Source: Oscillospiraceae bacterium
Lineage (GTDB): Bacteria > Bacillota > Clostridia > Lachnospirales > Lachnospiraceae
DNA: 64,000 nucleotides
Direction of reading: 5' to 3'
NCBI GenBank assembly: GCA_021771715.1
Contig: JAETOO010000004.1
Coordinates: 173,629-237,628, forward strand
In this document: positions 34,667 through 44,838 of the stretch, one piece after another
Numbering within the stretch: position 1 is the first letter of the stretch
Layout: the number at the start of each line of letters is the position of its first letter
Notes under the pieces: generated by a model
What the model saw: only the letters and a program-made list of their open reading frames with translations
What the model was told of the DNA's origin: nothing
Databases searched by the model: none
Translations under genes and position numbers: made by a program

Positions 34667-37138
34667 TCAATTATTGTCCAAAGATATTGCTCTAGCCCGC
34701 AGCTTTTCGCAAAAAGCCTTTTTGGACTCATCTGTAAAAAAGGCAATATTCTTGTTAAAATACTCTACCGCATCATCAATACGATTCTGATCTGCAAGCA
34801 ACTTGCTTCTACAAATAACCAGTGTATTTTCATTCGTTCCATCTGCCTCCAAAACCTCAATCACTCTTTCCATTTCATTAATTTGTTGAAACAAACGAGC
34901 AATATCAAATTTCACAGTAAGTGCATATCTTTTATCTTTTGGAAAGTTCTTTATCGCTCCATCAATGCAAACTAACGCTGCAGTATAATTACGCTCAACA
35001 TATGCCAAATACAATGCTCTGCACCTCTCATACATGCTTTGAGCTTTCTCACTTCGTATCCGCCCAAGTTTCTCGAGCAAATCAAGTAATAGATCATCTT
35101 CAGGCTTATTATGATATGTATTAATAAGACAATCAAAATACGCCTGAATATGATATGGATTATCTGAATATAGGTAATAATTTTCTTTAGCCAGCCCCGT
35201 TGCTTCCTCAAATTGTTGCAAATTTTTTAAAACAAGCACTTTTTCTCGTTTTGCTTTTGACATCTCAGGTCTTCTTCTGAGCAATTCGTTTAAGAAATCA
35301 AGTGCCCGATCATTCTTACCTATCTGTCGATAGTAAAATGCTGTCAGAAACTTTCTAGCATCATAGTCAAGTTTCTGCACTTCCTCCATAAAATGTGAAT
35401 GCTTTAATTTTGCTAATGCCGAACATAATGAATATTGAATCTCGTATAGAATTTTACTATCTGTATTCTCACTATTATTTAAAGCTAATTTAGCCAACTT
35501 AATCACATTTTCATATTGCATATCTGAGTAGAGATCCGACATACTTTTTAAATACACCGAAGGTATAACATATTCTGGAGCAACCTTTTTTCCCTTCGTT
35601 ACGCTCTCACGAATTGCCAGCAAAAAGTCATTCGAATTATACCATGAACTTCTATCATCAGTGAACATTTTTTCAAATAACTGCTCAGCTTTCTTTCGAT
35701 GATCAGGAAGTATTTTCACGCCTGACCTGGAAATATAATTCCGCACAACTTCATTCAATCTAACATATTCTTTATTTACACCTTCTAGCTCAAATAATGA
35801 TTCTTGATAAAGTGATTCATAGCACGAAGTATAACCTGGTGTTGAGTTTAATATTTCATAAAGCATTGTGATGCTAATCGCATCATATTTTCCAATCAAC
35901 GCAAGAATTTCCAACACTCTCGGATCATCTTTATGATTTTCTAAAAGCGATGATACTTCTTGTTCATTATAGTCAGAAAGCATCCTAAAGTTTCTAGACA
36001 AATAAGGGAAACCATTATATTTAATAATATCAACTGCATAGTGAACTTGTGCGGGGTATCCAGTAAGATGACTGCTAATTTGCTCAAGCTCTGCGCGTCC
36101 AAGATCTAACTCCTTTGCGTCTGACAATCGACGCAGCAAACCTTTCCTTTCCTGCTGATTTAACTCCGGAACATTCATATAAGCTGCAAACGGTATACCA
36201 CGAATTGACTCAAAAGTTATTTTATATTTTGTAATGACTAAAAATGTAATTCTGTCAAATAAATCCTCTGACATAATAATTCGTTTAAACCACTCCGACA
36301 AATTTCCTCTATAATCCACGATACATCCATCGTCTTTGATTAAAACAATCTCTGAGAGATTAGAAATTGCTTTAGACAATCTTGACGCACACTGAATCTT
36401 TTCCTCCAGTGATTTTGACAATAACCCTATCGTTTCATCCCCATCAGTAAAACCAAGATCGCTTACCTTAATAATAAAATCTTCTATACTCTCCTGATAG
36501 CTTAATGAAATTGTCGGGAACTCATAGTATTGAGGAATAATTGTACCTTTAATGAAACATTGTCTAGCCAAACTCTTTCGTCCAATATTAGGAAGTCCAC
36601 TAACAATGAATGTATTAAGCGGCGGTTTCTCAAAATCATCAATTCTTGTTTCGAAATCATTTATTAAATCATTTCTGCCAACAAAAATAAAATTTCTGCT
36701 TTGAAAGCCTGGATGCCTTGACCAATTTGCATCCTTAGCCCGCTCAATAATCAATTTTACAGCCTTAGCTGGTCTCGCAATATACTTTAGATTATAATCT
36801 TTTAACCATTCAGGAATCCTTTTGTCTGAAAATTTTAGAGACTTGTCAATTAACAGTGGGTAAATCCTGTTAAGTTTTCTATCAGTAAACTTCTTATAAG
36901 CTTCTTTTAGTTCATACTTAACCCAATCACTTTCGACAGCATTAACAGAAAGCAAAATCACATATAGATCAGAAAAAGCTAAAGTCCGATTAATCTCATC
37001 AATAGACTTTTCTCCAGCTTCAAATGTAACTGCATCATATACTATTGAATCTTTTCCTAACTTCTCACTGAGTTCCCTTGCCACTGCATCACAATATGGA
37101 ACTTTGTCTTTACTACTGTGTGAAATAAAAATTCTCAT
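34667..37138 (-). CDS. TIR-STAND-TPR protein, predicted NADase immune receptor
   Basis: 823 residues. Residues 1-130 are a TIR domain (MRIFISHSSKDK start) with the catalytic-type Glu 76 in SDWVKYEL. A STAND ATPase follows, opening FVGRNDLIND at 152 and with a variant P-loop GLPNIGRKS at 181-189. The C-terminal ~300 residues are TPR-like helical repeats. In such proteins the repeats sense the invader, the ATPase oligomerises and the TIR domain destroys NAD+. The ATG at 37138 has GGGAGG close by. It sits directly upstream of gajAB on the same strand. Codons are AT-rich, unlike gajAB, hinting at a separate origin. Confidence 0.8.
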   Translation of the reverse strand: MRIFISHSSKDKVPYCDAVARELSEKLGKDSIVYDAVTFEAGEKSIDEINRTLAFSDLYVILLSVNAVESDWVKYELKEAYKKFTDRKLNRIYPLLIDKSLKFSDKRIPEWLKDYNLKYIARPAKAVKLIIERAKDANWSRHPGFQSRNFIFVGRNDLINDFETRIDDFEKPPLNTFIVSGLPNIGRKSLARQCFIKGTIIPQYYEFPTISLSYQESIEDFIIKVSDLGFTDGDETIGLLSKSLEEKIQCASRLSKAISNLSEIVLIKDDGCIVDYRGNLSEWFKRIIMSEDLFDRITFLVITKYKITFESIRGIPFAAYMNVPELNQQERKGLLRRLSDAKELDLGRAELEQISSHLTGYPAQVHYAVDIIKYNGFPYLSRNFRMLSDYNEQEVSSLLENHKDDPRVLEILALIGKYDAISITMLYEILNSTPGYTSCYESLYQESLFELEGVNKEYVRLNEVVRNYISRSGVKILPDHRKKAEQLFEKMFTDDRSSWYNSNDFLLAIRESVTKGKKVAPEYVIPSVYLKSMSDLYSDMQYENVIKLAKLALNNSENTDSKILYEIQYSLCSALAKLKHSHFMEEVQKLDYDARKFLTAFYYRQIGKNDRALDFLNELLRRRPEMSKAKREKVLVLKNLQQFEEATGLAKENYYLYSDNPYHIQAYFDCLINTYHNKPEDDLLLDLLEKLGRIRSEKAQSMYERCRALYLAYVERNYTAALVCIDGAIKNFPKDKRYALTVKFDIARLFQQINEMERVIEVLEADGTNENTLVICRSKLLADQNRIDDAVEYFNKNIAFFTDESKKAFCEKLRARAISLDNN

Positions 37139-37177
37139 ATCTCCCTCCCTTGAAATATTTTTCATAAAGGATTTCTG

Positions 37178-37639
37178 TCATGACACTCGGGAAACAATAC
37201 AGTGGTTCAGCAGCGGCCTGGGAACAGCTGCACTGATAAAGTGATCCATGTCGCTTCCCCTTTCATACTTACCACATTCTATACATTTATAAACACACTG
37301 GACATACTGGCGGACCTTTACTTGATCTTTGATATATTCCACTTCATTGCGGACAATCTTCTGGCCAATTTTCTTTAATGGAGCCCCGCATACATCGCAG
37401 GTCTCCTGCGGATCCAGCTCGCAAATCGTTACTTCAACCGGAAGGCCGGCCAGCCTGTCACGGCTGACGCTGGATTTTTTGCTACAGAAGGCTTCTTGTC
37501 CGGAACAGCCATTTCCTGCTTCTGTTCCTCAAGGGCTTCTGCCAGTGCTTCCATCTGCCTGCTGCCGGATGATGGCGTCCTTTTCGGCAATCAGCTTATT
37601 CAGTTTTTCAACTTCCGTTTGCAGTTCTTCCCGGGTCAT
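37178..37639 (-). pseudogene. IS66 tnpC N-terminal remnant
   Basis: Minus-strand frames read MTREELQTEVEKLNKLIAEK, then after frame changes LEEQKQEMAVPDKKPSV and LPVEVTICELDPQETCDVCG, the coiled and zinc-finger part of the IS66 transposase, up to RPLLNHCIVS. The catalytic part is missing; the TIR-STAND gene follows 40 bases later on the same strand, so the insertion sequence may have brought or capped its promoter. Confidence 0.7.
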
Positions 37640-37814
37640 GTCGCAGCTCCTGTCTCTGGTTTTGATAGGACAAGTATACCACCAAATGGGCAAAAGCGAA
37701 AGAATGAAAGGCCAGAAAACAGCTCTTGAAAATTTTCAAGTGGCAAAAAATCAAAACCGCCTTGCAGTCAAGCCGCAGTCCGTTTAAAATATAGACAGGA
37801 TTTTTCAAGAATGG

Positions 37815-38190
37815 CAGTGAAGCAATATTCCTGATACAACGAATATGGCGAGCCTGCGCTTTTCCACGAAACAGCAGATATTTCGAGGACATTCCTGTCC
37901 GCAACGCCATGTTAGACGATATTGACCTGGATTTCATAAAAGAATATGCGCACAAGATCGGCTAAGGAAAAGTCCACTGGAATACTCGAGAGGAAATAAT
38001 GATTTCATCGTAGCACGAAACGGACAGAAAGAGATCAGCGGGGCAGCGTCCATTTTATCCGCTATGAAGACACAGAGGCAAAAGTCGGAACGGAAATGAA
38101 TGTGATTAAGGATCTCATTTTCGAAGGAAAATCCTGGATATGGTGCGCAATTCCACAGAATTTGTGAACGGACAGATCAGGGTGTTGACC
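37815..38190 (+). pseudogene. Remnant of an AlbA_2/Schlafen-type ATP-binding regulator
   Basis: Plus-strand pieces in shifting frames read NSRYFEDIPVRNAMLDDIDL, FIKEYAHKIG, NNDFIVARNGQKEISGAA, FIRYEDTEAKVGTEMNVIKD and ILDMVRNSTEFVNGQIR. I recognise these as the middle of COG2865-type DNA-binding regulators (AlbA_2 domain proteins). At least three frame breaks and an internal deletion make it dead. Confidence 0.6.
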
Positions 38191-38304
38191 ATATGTACCA
38201 GCCGCCAATACTGTCAATCAGCCGCAGGTCACCACCATAGACACCGCCACAGTTGATGTCATAGACGTCACCACATATAACATTAATGAAGAAGGAGTAT
38301 TCGT

Positions 38305-38565
38305 ATGCTAACCCAATCACAGTTTGAAGAAATCACCCGTTATAAGGAACTAATAGAAAACTGTTCGTCAAATAAAGAAGCTCAAAACTACCTGAAAGAG
38401 CTCGATTTCTTAAGTACTTATGTGGACGGTCCTGCCCGCTTTATTCTTGCGGAGCTTTGCTCATCGCTCAACGAATATTGCAAACGCAACAGTGATAAAG
38501 AACATTGGCGCTACTTTGTATTGCTGGACTACAGCAAGCTTGAGCGATACGTTAATTGTGACTAA
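38305..38565 (+). CDS. Small hypothetical protein, 86 residues
   Basis: Acidic and helical, with RFILAELCSSLNEYCKRNSD in the middle. I do not recognise the family. GAAGGAG lies about eight bases before the ATG. The ATG overlaps the stop of a preceding 39-codon open tail (VDVIDVTTYNINEEGVFVC, ending 38311), so the two were once coupled genes. Both lie among IS66 and regulator debris, so it may be the surviving half of a broken accessory pair. Confidence 0.5.
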   Translation: MLTQSQFEEITRYKELIENCSSNKEAQNYLKELDFLSTYVDGPARFILAELCSSLNEYCKRNSDKEHWRYFVLLDYSKLERYVNCD

Positions 38566-38614
38566 TCCATGCCACCAATACACTGAAATCCAAAAATAAG
38601 GTGTATTACAAATA

Positions 38615-38749
38615 CATCTGATGGGAAATATATTGTTTGCCTGGATTCCGTAGACGGAGCCAATGCCAGTGCAGTTGTTTACACAATGGTTGAGATAGCA
38701 AAGGGCTGGAGTAATTTTAAGTTTAACCGCATTATTATTTTGCGGTTAC
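38615..38749 (+). mobile_element. IS66 tnpC C-terminal remnant and end
   Basis: Codes LDSVDGANASAVVYTMVEIA, the region near the C-terminus of IS66 TnpC, followed by the ~45-base terminal segment also found at 27412-27455 in inverse orientation. The tip reads GCGGTTAC at 38742-38749. Confidence 0.6.
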
Positions 38750-38756
38750 TTAATAG

Positions 38757-39600
38757 GTAAGCGATGAATAACCTACCGGTTTTTCATTATAAAAAAATTA
38801 TGAGATAATCTCTCTATGGAGTGGTAGCTCTGCTGTTTTCTGGTTTTGCACTTAGGACTATTTTACTTCAATTCTTTTTAGACCTGTGCTAATTCCACTC
38901 CAAATTTAACAACAGGAGTTGATTATACATATGACAAAAAGACATCCCAGACATACTGATGAAGAATGAATGAACCTGATCCAGGAATGCCGTTCAAGTG
39001 AGCTTTCTGATAAATGCTAGTGTGAGGAACATCATATTCACACAAGTAACTTCTATTACCAAATCCGAAGGCTGCGGAAGATGGCCTGTAAAATCCCAGA
39101 ACCGGGACACTCTTCTTCTACTGGGAAACAGGAAATCGTACAGCTGTCCTTTGGCACCCCGGTTTCATGTCCAACACAGGCAGAACCATCCATTGTGAAT
39201 GCATCTTCGGAAACAGCAGTAAGGATTACGGTTCGTGGTTTTCAGGTCGAAATCACCAATGCTGCAGTCAGTGAAACAGTCTTTTTACCCTGTCGGCGCT
39301 GCAGAAGCTATGTTAGGTGACTTGTCCGGTGTATCAAAGATTTTCATAATCACCGGGCGAACAGATATGAGAAAGAGTTTCGATGGTCTCATGGCAATCA
39401 TCCGTGATGTTTACGAGCTGGATTCTTATGCGAATGCCGTCTATTTATTTTGTGGAAGGGCAGCCAAAAGATCAAAGCTCTCCATTTTGATAAAGATGGA
39501 ATCGTACTCCTTCAAAAACGGATTGATGGCAACGGACGGTTCCAGCGGCCCTGGAATGCTTCAGAGGCCCGCCTCCTGACACGATTCTTAAAATGGACGG
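38757..39600 (+). mobile_element. IS66 remnant with dead tnpA and tnpB
   Basis: A possible left end GTAAGCG starts at 38757. tnpA (38931-39315) has in-frame stops (MTKRHPRHTDEE then stop, later FYYQIRRLRKMACK). tnpB (39311-39600) begins MLGDLSGVSKIFIITGRTDM but shifts frame at FCGRAAK, with its remainder (IKALHFDKDGIVLLQKRIDG) one frame away. tnpC and the right end are missing; the capsule cluster follows about 120 bases later. Confidence 0.65.
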
Positions 39601-39718
39601 CTTCATTTTCTTCATCCCAGGTGAAGGTCACATTTTCATCGCATATTTTCACAGTTTTTAAAATGTTAATTATTGAAAACCGTTAAATATGGTTAAACTA
39701 TTACCCTTTTTGTCAAAC

Positions 39719-40363
39719 TCACTCGAAACTATCGTTATAATATATTTTTTTCACTAGATTTCTATCGTCATTGTATTCAGTAAATCTGGTTCTATCCAAT
39801 TCTTTTATCATCTTAGCAGGATTACCTGCGACCATACAATATCCCTGAGGAAAAGAATGGGTTACAACCGCCCCAGCTCCAACTATAGTATGATCTCCCA
39901 ATTCAACTCCAGGAAGCAATATGCTATTCATACCAACCCAACAGCCCTTACCTATAACCACATCCGCTGCACCACTTCTTTGTGTCAAATCATAAACATC
40001 ATGATTGCTTGTTATTATGCCCACCCCAGGTGCAATATATGTACCATGACCTATTTCTATATTTGCATCATAAGACTGAAAATAACAATTATTCGATTGG
40101 AAATTATTTAAGTCGTCTACATCAAAAACAATATTTCTTCCGCCTATCTTTATATATGGCGAGACCGGCCATTTGATTCCTCTATGATGCCCCCAAAAAA
40201 CTCTCGACCAAAAATCTGGTATAATCCATTCCCATCCCTGTGATTTCCAAGTAGCAAACCATCTCCCTTTAGGAAAGTACGTTTTTGAGTACATAAATCG
40301 GCCTAGAATACATCCCATCAGATAATAATACAGCTTACGTATGCCTTTCCGTATTCTATTCAT
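39719..40363 (-). CDS. Hexapeptide-repeat acyltransferase (WcaF/CapG-like)
   Basis: 214 residues. The left-handed beta-helix shows in IEIGHGTYIAPGVGIITSNH, VVIGKGCWVGMNSILLPG and LGDHTIVGAGAVVTHSFPQG, with the active-site His in ITSNHDVYD. It should add an acetyl group to a sugar of the exopolysaccharide. The start overlaps the flippase stop by eight bases. It is the last gene of the capsule operon; beyond it lies IS66 debris, so the operon may once have been longer. Confidence 0.85.
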   Translation of the reverse strand: MNRIRKGIRKLYYYLMGCILGRFMYSKTYFPKGRWFATWKSQGWEWIIPDFWSRVFWGHHRGIKWPVSPYIKIGGRNIVFDVDDLNNFQSNNCYFQSYDANIEIGHGTYIAPGVGIITSNHDVYDLTQRSGAADVVIGKGCWVGMNSILLPGVELGDHTIVGAGAVVTHSFPQGYCMVAGNPAKMIKELDRTRFTEYNDDRNLVKKIYYNDSFE

Positions 40364-41642
40364 CCATAGACTCCCTCTTGATATAAATTAACCAAATCGT
40401 ATATGAAAAAGTAATAATTGCTGCTATAGCCTCTGATATAATAGTAGCATATGCTGCTCCATATGCCCCTTGCTTTTTTATCAGTATATAGTTTAATAAT
40501 ATATCTGCTCCACTTGCAACAATATTAATGATCATATTTATGTTGACTTTTTTTAATCCAAATAGAATATTTGTGCCTAAGGTTCGGAACGTGGCAGAAA
40601 TGGCATATCCTATCATCAGAATTCTAAATAAAGGGACAGCCGATGTATATTTATCACCTGATAGAACAAGAACGATAATAGGTGCCAATGCCACAACCGC
40701 AACTGTGATTATTATGTTTGTAAAGCCTAAATATGTATAGTATTTTTTTACTCTATCCCGAAGCCACGTTTTGTCTTTATTATGAGAAATCAGGTTTGGA
40801 AGGATATATATCACGACACTGGTAGGTATAAAAGAAAGTGCATTGGGTGCAAATGTCGCCACCTTATATATTGCAGTTTGTTCTGCACTCTTCATCAAAG
40901 AAGCTACCATTGTGACATCTATTAAATAAAGAAGGCTGTTCATTGCAGAACTGATACATGACATTATTGAAAAATGCCATAATTCCTTCAGTTCTTTCTT
41001 AATTAGCACTTCTGTGTTCGAATAGACTAACTGCATCTCATTTTTCATTAATTTTGCTAATACTACCAGCGAAATAATGAACGCAAGATACTTACCTATA
41101 ATTACTCCGCTTATTCCCCCAAAAGCGCCTGCGCATGTACCAATGCTAATTAATATTGTATTGATATTTAAGACCTTTGCATATTCTTTTATTCTATTTT
41201 CACAACGCAATATCGTTGTGAGAATATTCATTGCATATTCAAGAATCAATACAGGAATATATGCTATTATATATAATTCCGCACCAGGTAATGCCGGCTC
41301 AACCAGATATGAACGTAAGGCCCCTACTATTACAAGTCCTAGGTTAATAAACAATCCGATTTTTAAACAGTATTTATAATATGCAAACTCTTTATTATTC
41401 CCTCTGTTTTCCGCTCCAAATTGGAAAGCACCACTTAAAAGACCTAATGCGCTTATAATAGAATAATATGAATATTGGTTTAGCACATAGCTCCAAGTAC
41501 CATAATCTGTTGTTGTGAGAACTCTTGTAATCACCATGTTGCTTAAAACTGCAACAATTTTGTTAAGTAAGTTTGCTCCCACTATCTGGAACATTCCATT
41601 TCGGAATTTTGCCCATAGTTCTGGGATTTTATTTTGAATCAT
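40356..41642 (-). CDS. wzx: Wzx-type polysaccharide flippase
   Basis: 428 residues with about twelve membrane spans. It begins with a basic N-terminus and ANLLNKIVAVLSNMVITRVL, typical of the polysaccharide-transport branch of the MOP superfamily, and keeps the middle FAPNALSFIPTSVVIYILPN. It moves the lipid-linked repeat unit across the membrane for the Wzy polymerase encoded at 47800-49233. Codons are strongly AT-rich, as in other specificity genes of this cluster. Confidence 0.88.
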   Translation of the reverse strand: MIQNKIPELWAKFRNGMFQIVGANLLNKIVAVLSNMVITRVLTTTDYGTWSYVLNQYSYYSIISALGLLSGAFQFGAENRGNNKEFAYYKYCLKIGLFINLGLVIVGALRSYLVEPALPGAELYIIAYIPVLILEYAMNILTTILRCENRIKEYAKVLNINTILISIGTCAGAFGGISGVIIGKYLAFIISLVVLAKLMKNEMQLVYSNTEVLIKKELKELWHFSIMSCISSAMNSLLYLIDVTMVASLMKSAEQTAIYKVATFAPNALSFIPTSVVIYILPNLISHNKDKTWLRDRVKKYYTYLGFTNIIITVAVVALAPIIVLVLSGDKYTSAVPLFRILMIGYAISATFRTLGTNILFGLKKVNINMIINIVASGADILLNYILIKKQGAYGAAYATIISEAIAAIITFSYTIWLIYIKRESMDE

Positions 41643-41670
41643 AATACCAGCTTTCTTTATAATAGTGTTC

Positions 41671-42999
41671 TCATAGTCTCCAGAACCGCAGGCCTGATGC
41701 CTTCAGCTCGTCCATACGGTAAAGGCTCTTCACATCGATTAGAACCTTCTCATCATCTAGAGTGCTTTCCTTGAACTTCTCTTTGATCTGCATCAAACTC
41801 ATAGAGCGGAACTCGTTGTGGCCAACTGCCACGATTATGCAGTCTGCCTTCGGCAGTTCATCAAACGAAACCAGGTCAACACCATATTCCTTCCTCGCCA
41901 CTTCCACATCTGCCCATGAATCCGCCACAATCGGTTCGATCTCATATTCCTTCAGACGGTTGATGATATCGACAACCTTGCTGTTACGTGTATCTGGACA
42001 GTTCTCCTTAAAGGTAATACCCCAGATTACGACAGTTGCCTTCTTCGGAGCAAGCCCAGCTTCAATCATTTGCTTAATTGCAGCATCTGCTACATATGCT
42101 CCCATGCTATCATTTACTTTACGACCATTCAGGATGATCTGGCTATGATAACCGAGCATCTCCGCAGCATTTGTCAAATAATAGGGATCCACACCGATGC
42201 AGTGGCCGCCAACAAGACCCGGTTTGAATCCCAGTGCATTCCACTTTGAATTCATCCCGTAGAGAACCTCATCCGTATCAATGCCAATGCGGTCACAGAT
42301 CATGGCGATTTCATTCATGAAAGCAATGTTTATGTCGCGCTGGCTATTCTCGACGACCTTAACCGCCTCAGCTGTTTTAATTGTGGACACCGACACAGTA
42401 CCGGCTTTGATCACAATGTCATAGACCTTCTTGATTTCGCGGGCGGATTCTTCATCCATACCAGAAACAATCTTGCGGATAGCGGTCAAAGTATGCACAC
42501 GATCACCAGGATTGATACGCTCCGGGCTGTATCCAATTTTCCAGTCCACGCCGCACTTCAAGCCACTTTCCTTTTCAATAATTGGAATGCAGATATCCTC
42601 GGTAACGCCAGGATAAACCGTGGACTCAAAGACCACGATTGTTCCAGGTGTAAGATTCTGCCCCACAGTACGGGACGCACCTTCTACAGGACGAAGATCC
42701 GGGGTGGTGTCTGGATTAACGGGGGTCGGCACAGCTACGATGATGAAGTGAGCTTCACGCAGCCTGGTGGGATCAGCGGTAAACTCCACTGTTGTATCCT
42801 TAATAGCCTCGCCTACCTCGTTAGTCGCATCGATGCCATTGGCATATTCATTAACACGCTTTTCATTGATGTCGAAGCCTATGACCTTGACATGCTTCGC
42901 AAACTCAACGGCAATAGGCATGCCTACATAGCCAAGGCCAACGAGAGCCAGTTTGTCAGTACCAGAAATCAGTCCCTTGTAGATATTGTTCATTTCCAT
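41671..42999 (-). CDS. wbpA: UDP-GlcNAc 6-dehydrogenase, WbpA-like
   Basis: 442 residues. N-terminal NAD-binding loop GLGYVGMPIAVEFA, middle GTIVVFESTVYPGVTE, catalytic Cys in LVGGHCIGVDPYYL (about 270) and C-terminal GITFKENCPDTRNSK. It oxidises C6 of a UDP-sugar to the uronic acid using two NAD+. The neighbours WbpE, WbpD and WbpB point to UDP-GlcNAc as substrate and to the diacetamido-uronic acid pathway. A UDP-ManNAc dehydrogenase (WecC) is the main alternative. Confidence 0.88.
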   Translation of the reverse strand: MEMNNIYKGLISGTDKLALVGLGYVGMPIAVEFAKHVKVIGFDINEKRVNEYANGIDATNEVGEAIKDTTVEFTADPTRLREAHFIIVAVPTPVNPDTTPDLRPVEGASRTVGQNLTPGTIVVFESTVYPGVTEDICIPIIEKESGLKCGVDWKIGYSPERINPGDRVHTLTAIRKIVSGMDEESAREIKKVYDIVIKAGTVSVSTIKTAEAVKVVENSQRDINIAFMNEIAMICDRIGIDTDEVLYGMNSKWNALGFKPGLVGGHCIGVDPYYLTNAAEMLGYHSQIILNGRKVNDSMGAYVADAAIKQMIEAGLAPKKATVVIWGITFKENCPDTRNSKVVDIINRLKEYEIEPIVADSWADVEVARKEYGVDLVSFDELPKADCIIVAVGHNEFRSMSLMQIKEKFKESTLDDEKVLIDVKSLYRMDELKASGLRFWRL

Positions 43000-43120
43000 T
43001 TGATTCTTACTCCTTCATTTTTACATTCGGTCAGATGATTTCTGGCCTACAAGTTATTGGTGCGTCAGGAGACCCAGCACTCGTTCTTTATTCTTGATTC
43101 GTATTTTTCTACTATCTTGT

Positions 43121-44272
43121 TTACACCAGCGCCTTCTTCATCACGGCCACCACAAAGTCAATCTCTTCTTTGGTCTTATAGGGATCAAGAGGCAGACTCA
43201 GAACTGTTGCGCAAAGGCGCTCTGTCACATGACAATCTGCAATTGCGCTATCTGTGCCAGCAAATGCTCCCTGCTGATGCATGGGTTTCGGATAGTACAC
43301 CATGGACGGAATATCTGCTTCCTTAAGCTTTGCTTGTACTGCCGTACGATCCACACCTTCCGGCAGCTGTATCGTGTACTGCGCCCAGGAGCTATAGAAA
43401 CCGTCTTTGATAATCGGCAGCACCAGACCGGTATCCTTGAGTCCATCTGTGTACCAGCCAGCGACCTTATTAATATCCGCCAGTTCGTAGTCCACAAACG
43501 CTTTGAACTTCGGAAGCAGAATTGCTGCCTGTAAAGTATCGAGGCGGCTGTTGAAACCGAGACGAATGTTGTTATACTTAGCGTTGGGATCGTTAAGGTT
43601 GCCCGTATCCTTACCGTGTACACACAGAGAGCGGATCAAGATCGCCCACTCATCGTTATCGGTAAAGATTGCACCGCCATCTCCGTAGCACCCTAGAGGT
43701 TTTGCCGGGAAGAAGGATGTAGTGGAGATGTCACCAAAGCTGCAAGCCAGCTTCCCGCCAATGCTTCCGCCAAAGCCCTGTGCGCCGTCCTCCAGCAGAA
43801 GCAGTCCGTACTTGTCACAAACCTCTTTAATCGCCAGATAATCCGCTGGAAGACCAAACAGGTCAACAGCCACAACTGCCTTTGCATTATACTTGCCTTC
43901 AGCAATGACCTTCTTGACTGCCTCTTCTAGCTTGACCGGATCGAGGTTATAAGTATTTTCATCCACATCAACATAGATGGGAGTTCCATCTTCTTCAGCT
44001 GGGCATTCTCCAGAAGAAAAGAACGTGAAATCAGGGACGAAAATCGCATCGCCTTTGCCAACACCCCAAACTCTCATGGCGATAGTGATGGCATCTGTTC
44101 CGTTTGCGCAGGTGATGCAGTGCTTGACCCCAACATATTCAGCCAGCGCTTGCTCTAGTTCCTTGACTTGCGGTCCGGAGATGAAACGCGCAGATGAGGC
44201 AACCTCTATCATTGCTGCATCTATTTTTTCTTTCAGCACTTCGTACTGCTTGGGTAAATCTCTAAATTGCAT
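43121..44272 (-). CDS. wbpE: PLP-dependent sugar aminotransferase, WbpE-like
   Basis: 383 residues of the DegT/DnrJ/EryC1 family. PLP-binding marks are ANGTDAITIAM near 55, EDGAQGFGGS and the Schiff-base Lys in SFFPAKPLGCYGDGGA. WbpE transfers an amino group from glutamate to C3 of the 3-keto sugar made by WbpB. The gene starts at the stop of wbpD (TAATG overlap). A gap of about 120 bases separates it from wbpA. Confidence 0.88.
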   Translation of the reverse strand: MQFRDLPKQYEVLKEKIDAAMIEVASSARFISGPQVKELEQALAEYVGVKHCITCANGTDAITIAMRVWGVGKGDAIFVPDFTFFSSGECPAEEDGTPIYVDVDENTYNLDPVKLEEAVKKVIAEGKYNAKAVVAVDLFGLPADYLAIKEVCDKYGLLLLEDGAQGFGGSIGGKLACSFGDISTTSFFPAKPLGCYGDGGAIFTDNDEWAILIRSLCVHGKDTGNLNDPNAKYNNIRLGFNSRLDTLQAAILLPKFKAFVDYELADINKVAGWYTDGLKDTGLVLPIIKDGFYSSWAQYTIQLPEGVDRTAVQAKLKEADIPSMVYYPKPMHQQGAFAGTDSAIADCHVTERLCATVLSLPLDPYKTKEEIDFVVAVMKKALV

Positions 44273-44838
44273 TACTCTTTCTCCTCCAGACCTTCCTCTA
44301 TTTCAATATATTGCCTTCCGCACTTCGTGCAGGTAAGACCATTTTTAAGTAACTCGCCACACTCACATGCCCAACCAGTTTTACGAGCAGGAACTCCGAG
44401 CATCAATGCATGATCAAGAACATTGGATGTTACTACTGCTCCGGCACCGATCATGGCCCACTTACCAATCGTGTGACCACAAACGATAGTGGCGTTAGCA
44501 CCTATAGTTGCTCCTTCTTTTATTAGCGTTTTTTTGTATGCTACATGCCCTTTCGGATATCTCGCTCTCGGGGTAAGGTCGTTGGTGAACACGCAGGAAG
44601 GTCCGAAAAACACATCGTTCTCTGCTTCCAAGCCCTCATACAGGGAGACATTATTTTGAAGCTTGCAACCGTCTCCGATGGTCACGTTATTGCTCACATT
44701 CACATTCTGCCCCAGGGAGCAGTGTTTTCCTATTCTTGCACCAGACTGTATATGGCTGAAGTGCCATATTTTTGTACCTTCTCCGATTTCCACATCATTA
44801 TCAACAATACTAGTCGGGTGTACGAAATAATCGCTCAT
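44272..44838 (-). CDS. wbpD: Sugar N-acetyltransferase, WbpD-like
   Basis: 188 residues. A left-handed beta-helix (IWHFSHIQSGARIGKHCSLG, VVCG-like TIVCGHTIGKWAMIGAGAVV) is followed by a zinc-ribbon tail with Cys pairs CECGELL and CTKCG, which is a signature of WbpD/WlbB. It acetylates the 3-amino group of the UDP-amino-uronic acid. The start overlaps the wbpB stop (ATGA). Confidence 0.9.
   Translation of the reverse strand: MSDYFVHPTSIVDNDVEIGEGTKIWHFSHIQSGARIGKHCSLGQNVNVSNNVTIGDGCKLQNNVSLYEGLEAENDVFFGPSCVFTNDLTPRARYPKGHVAYKKTLIKEGATIGANATIVCGHTIGKWAMIGAGAVVTSNVLDHALMLGVPARKTGWACECGELLKNGLTCTKCGRQYIEIEEGLEEKE

Noticed and set aside
37329..37787. 152-codon plus-strand frame
   Set aside because: Antisense to the IS66 tnpC remnant.
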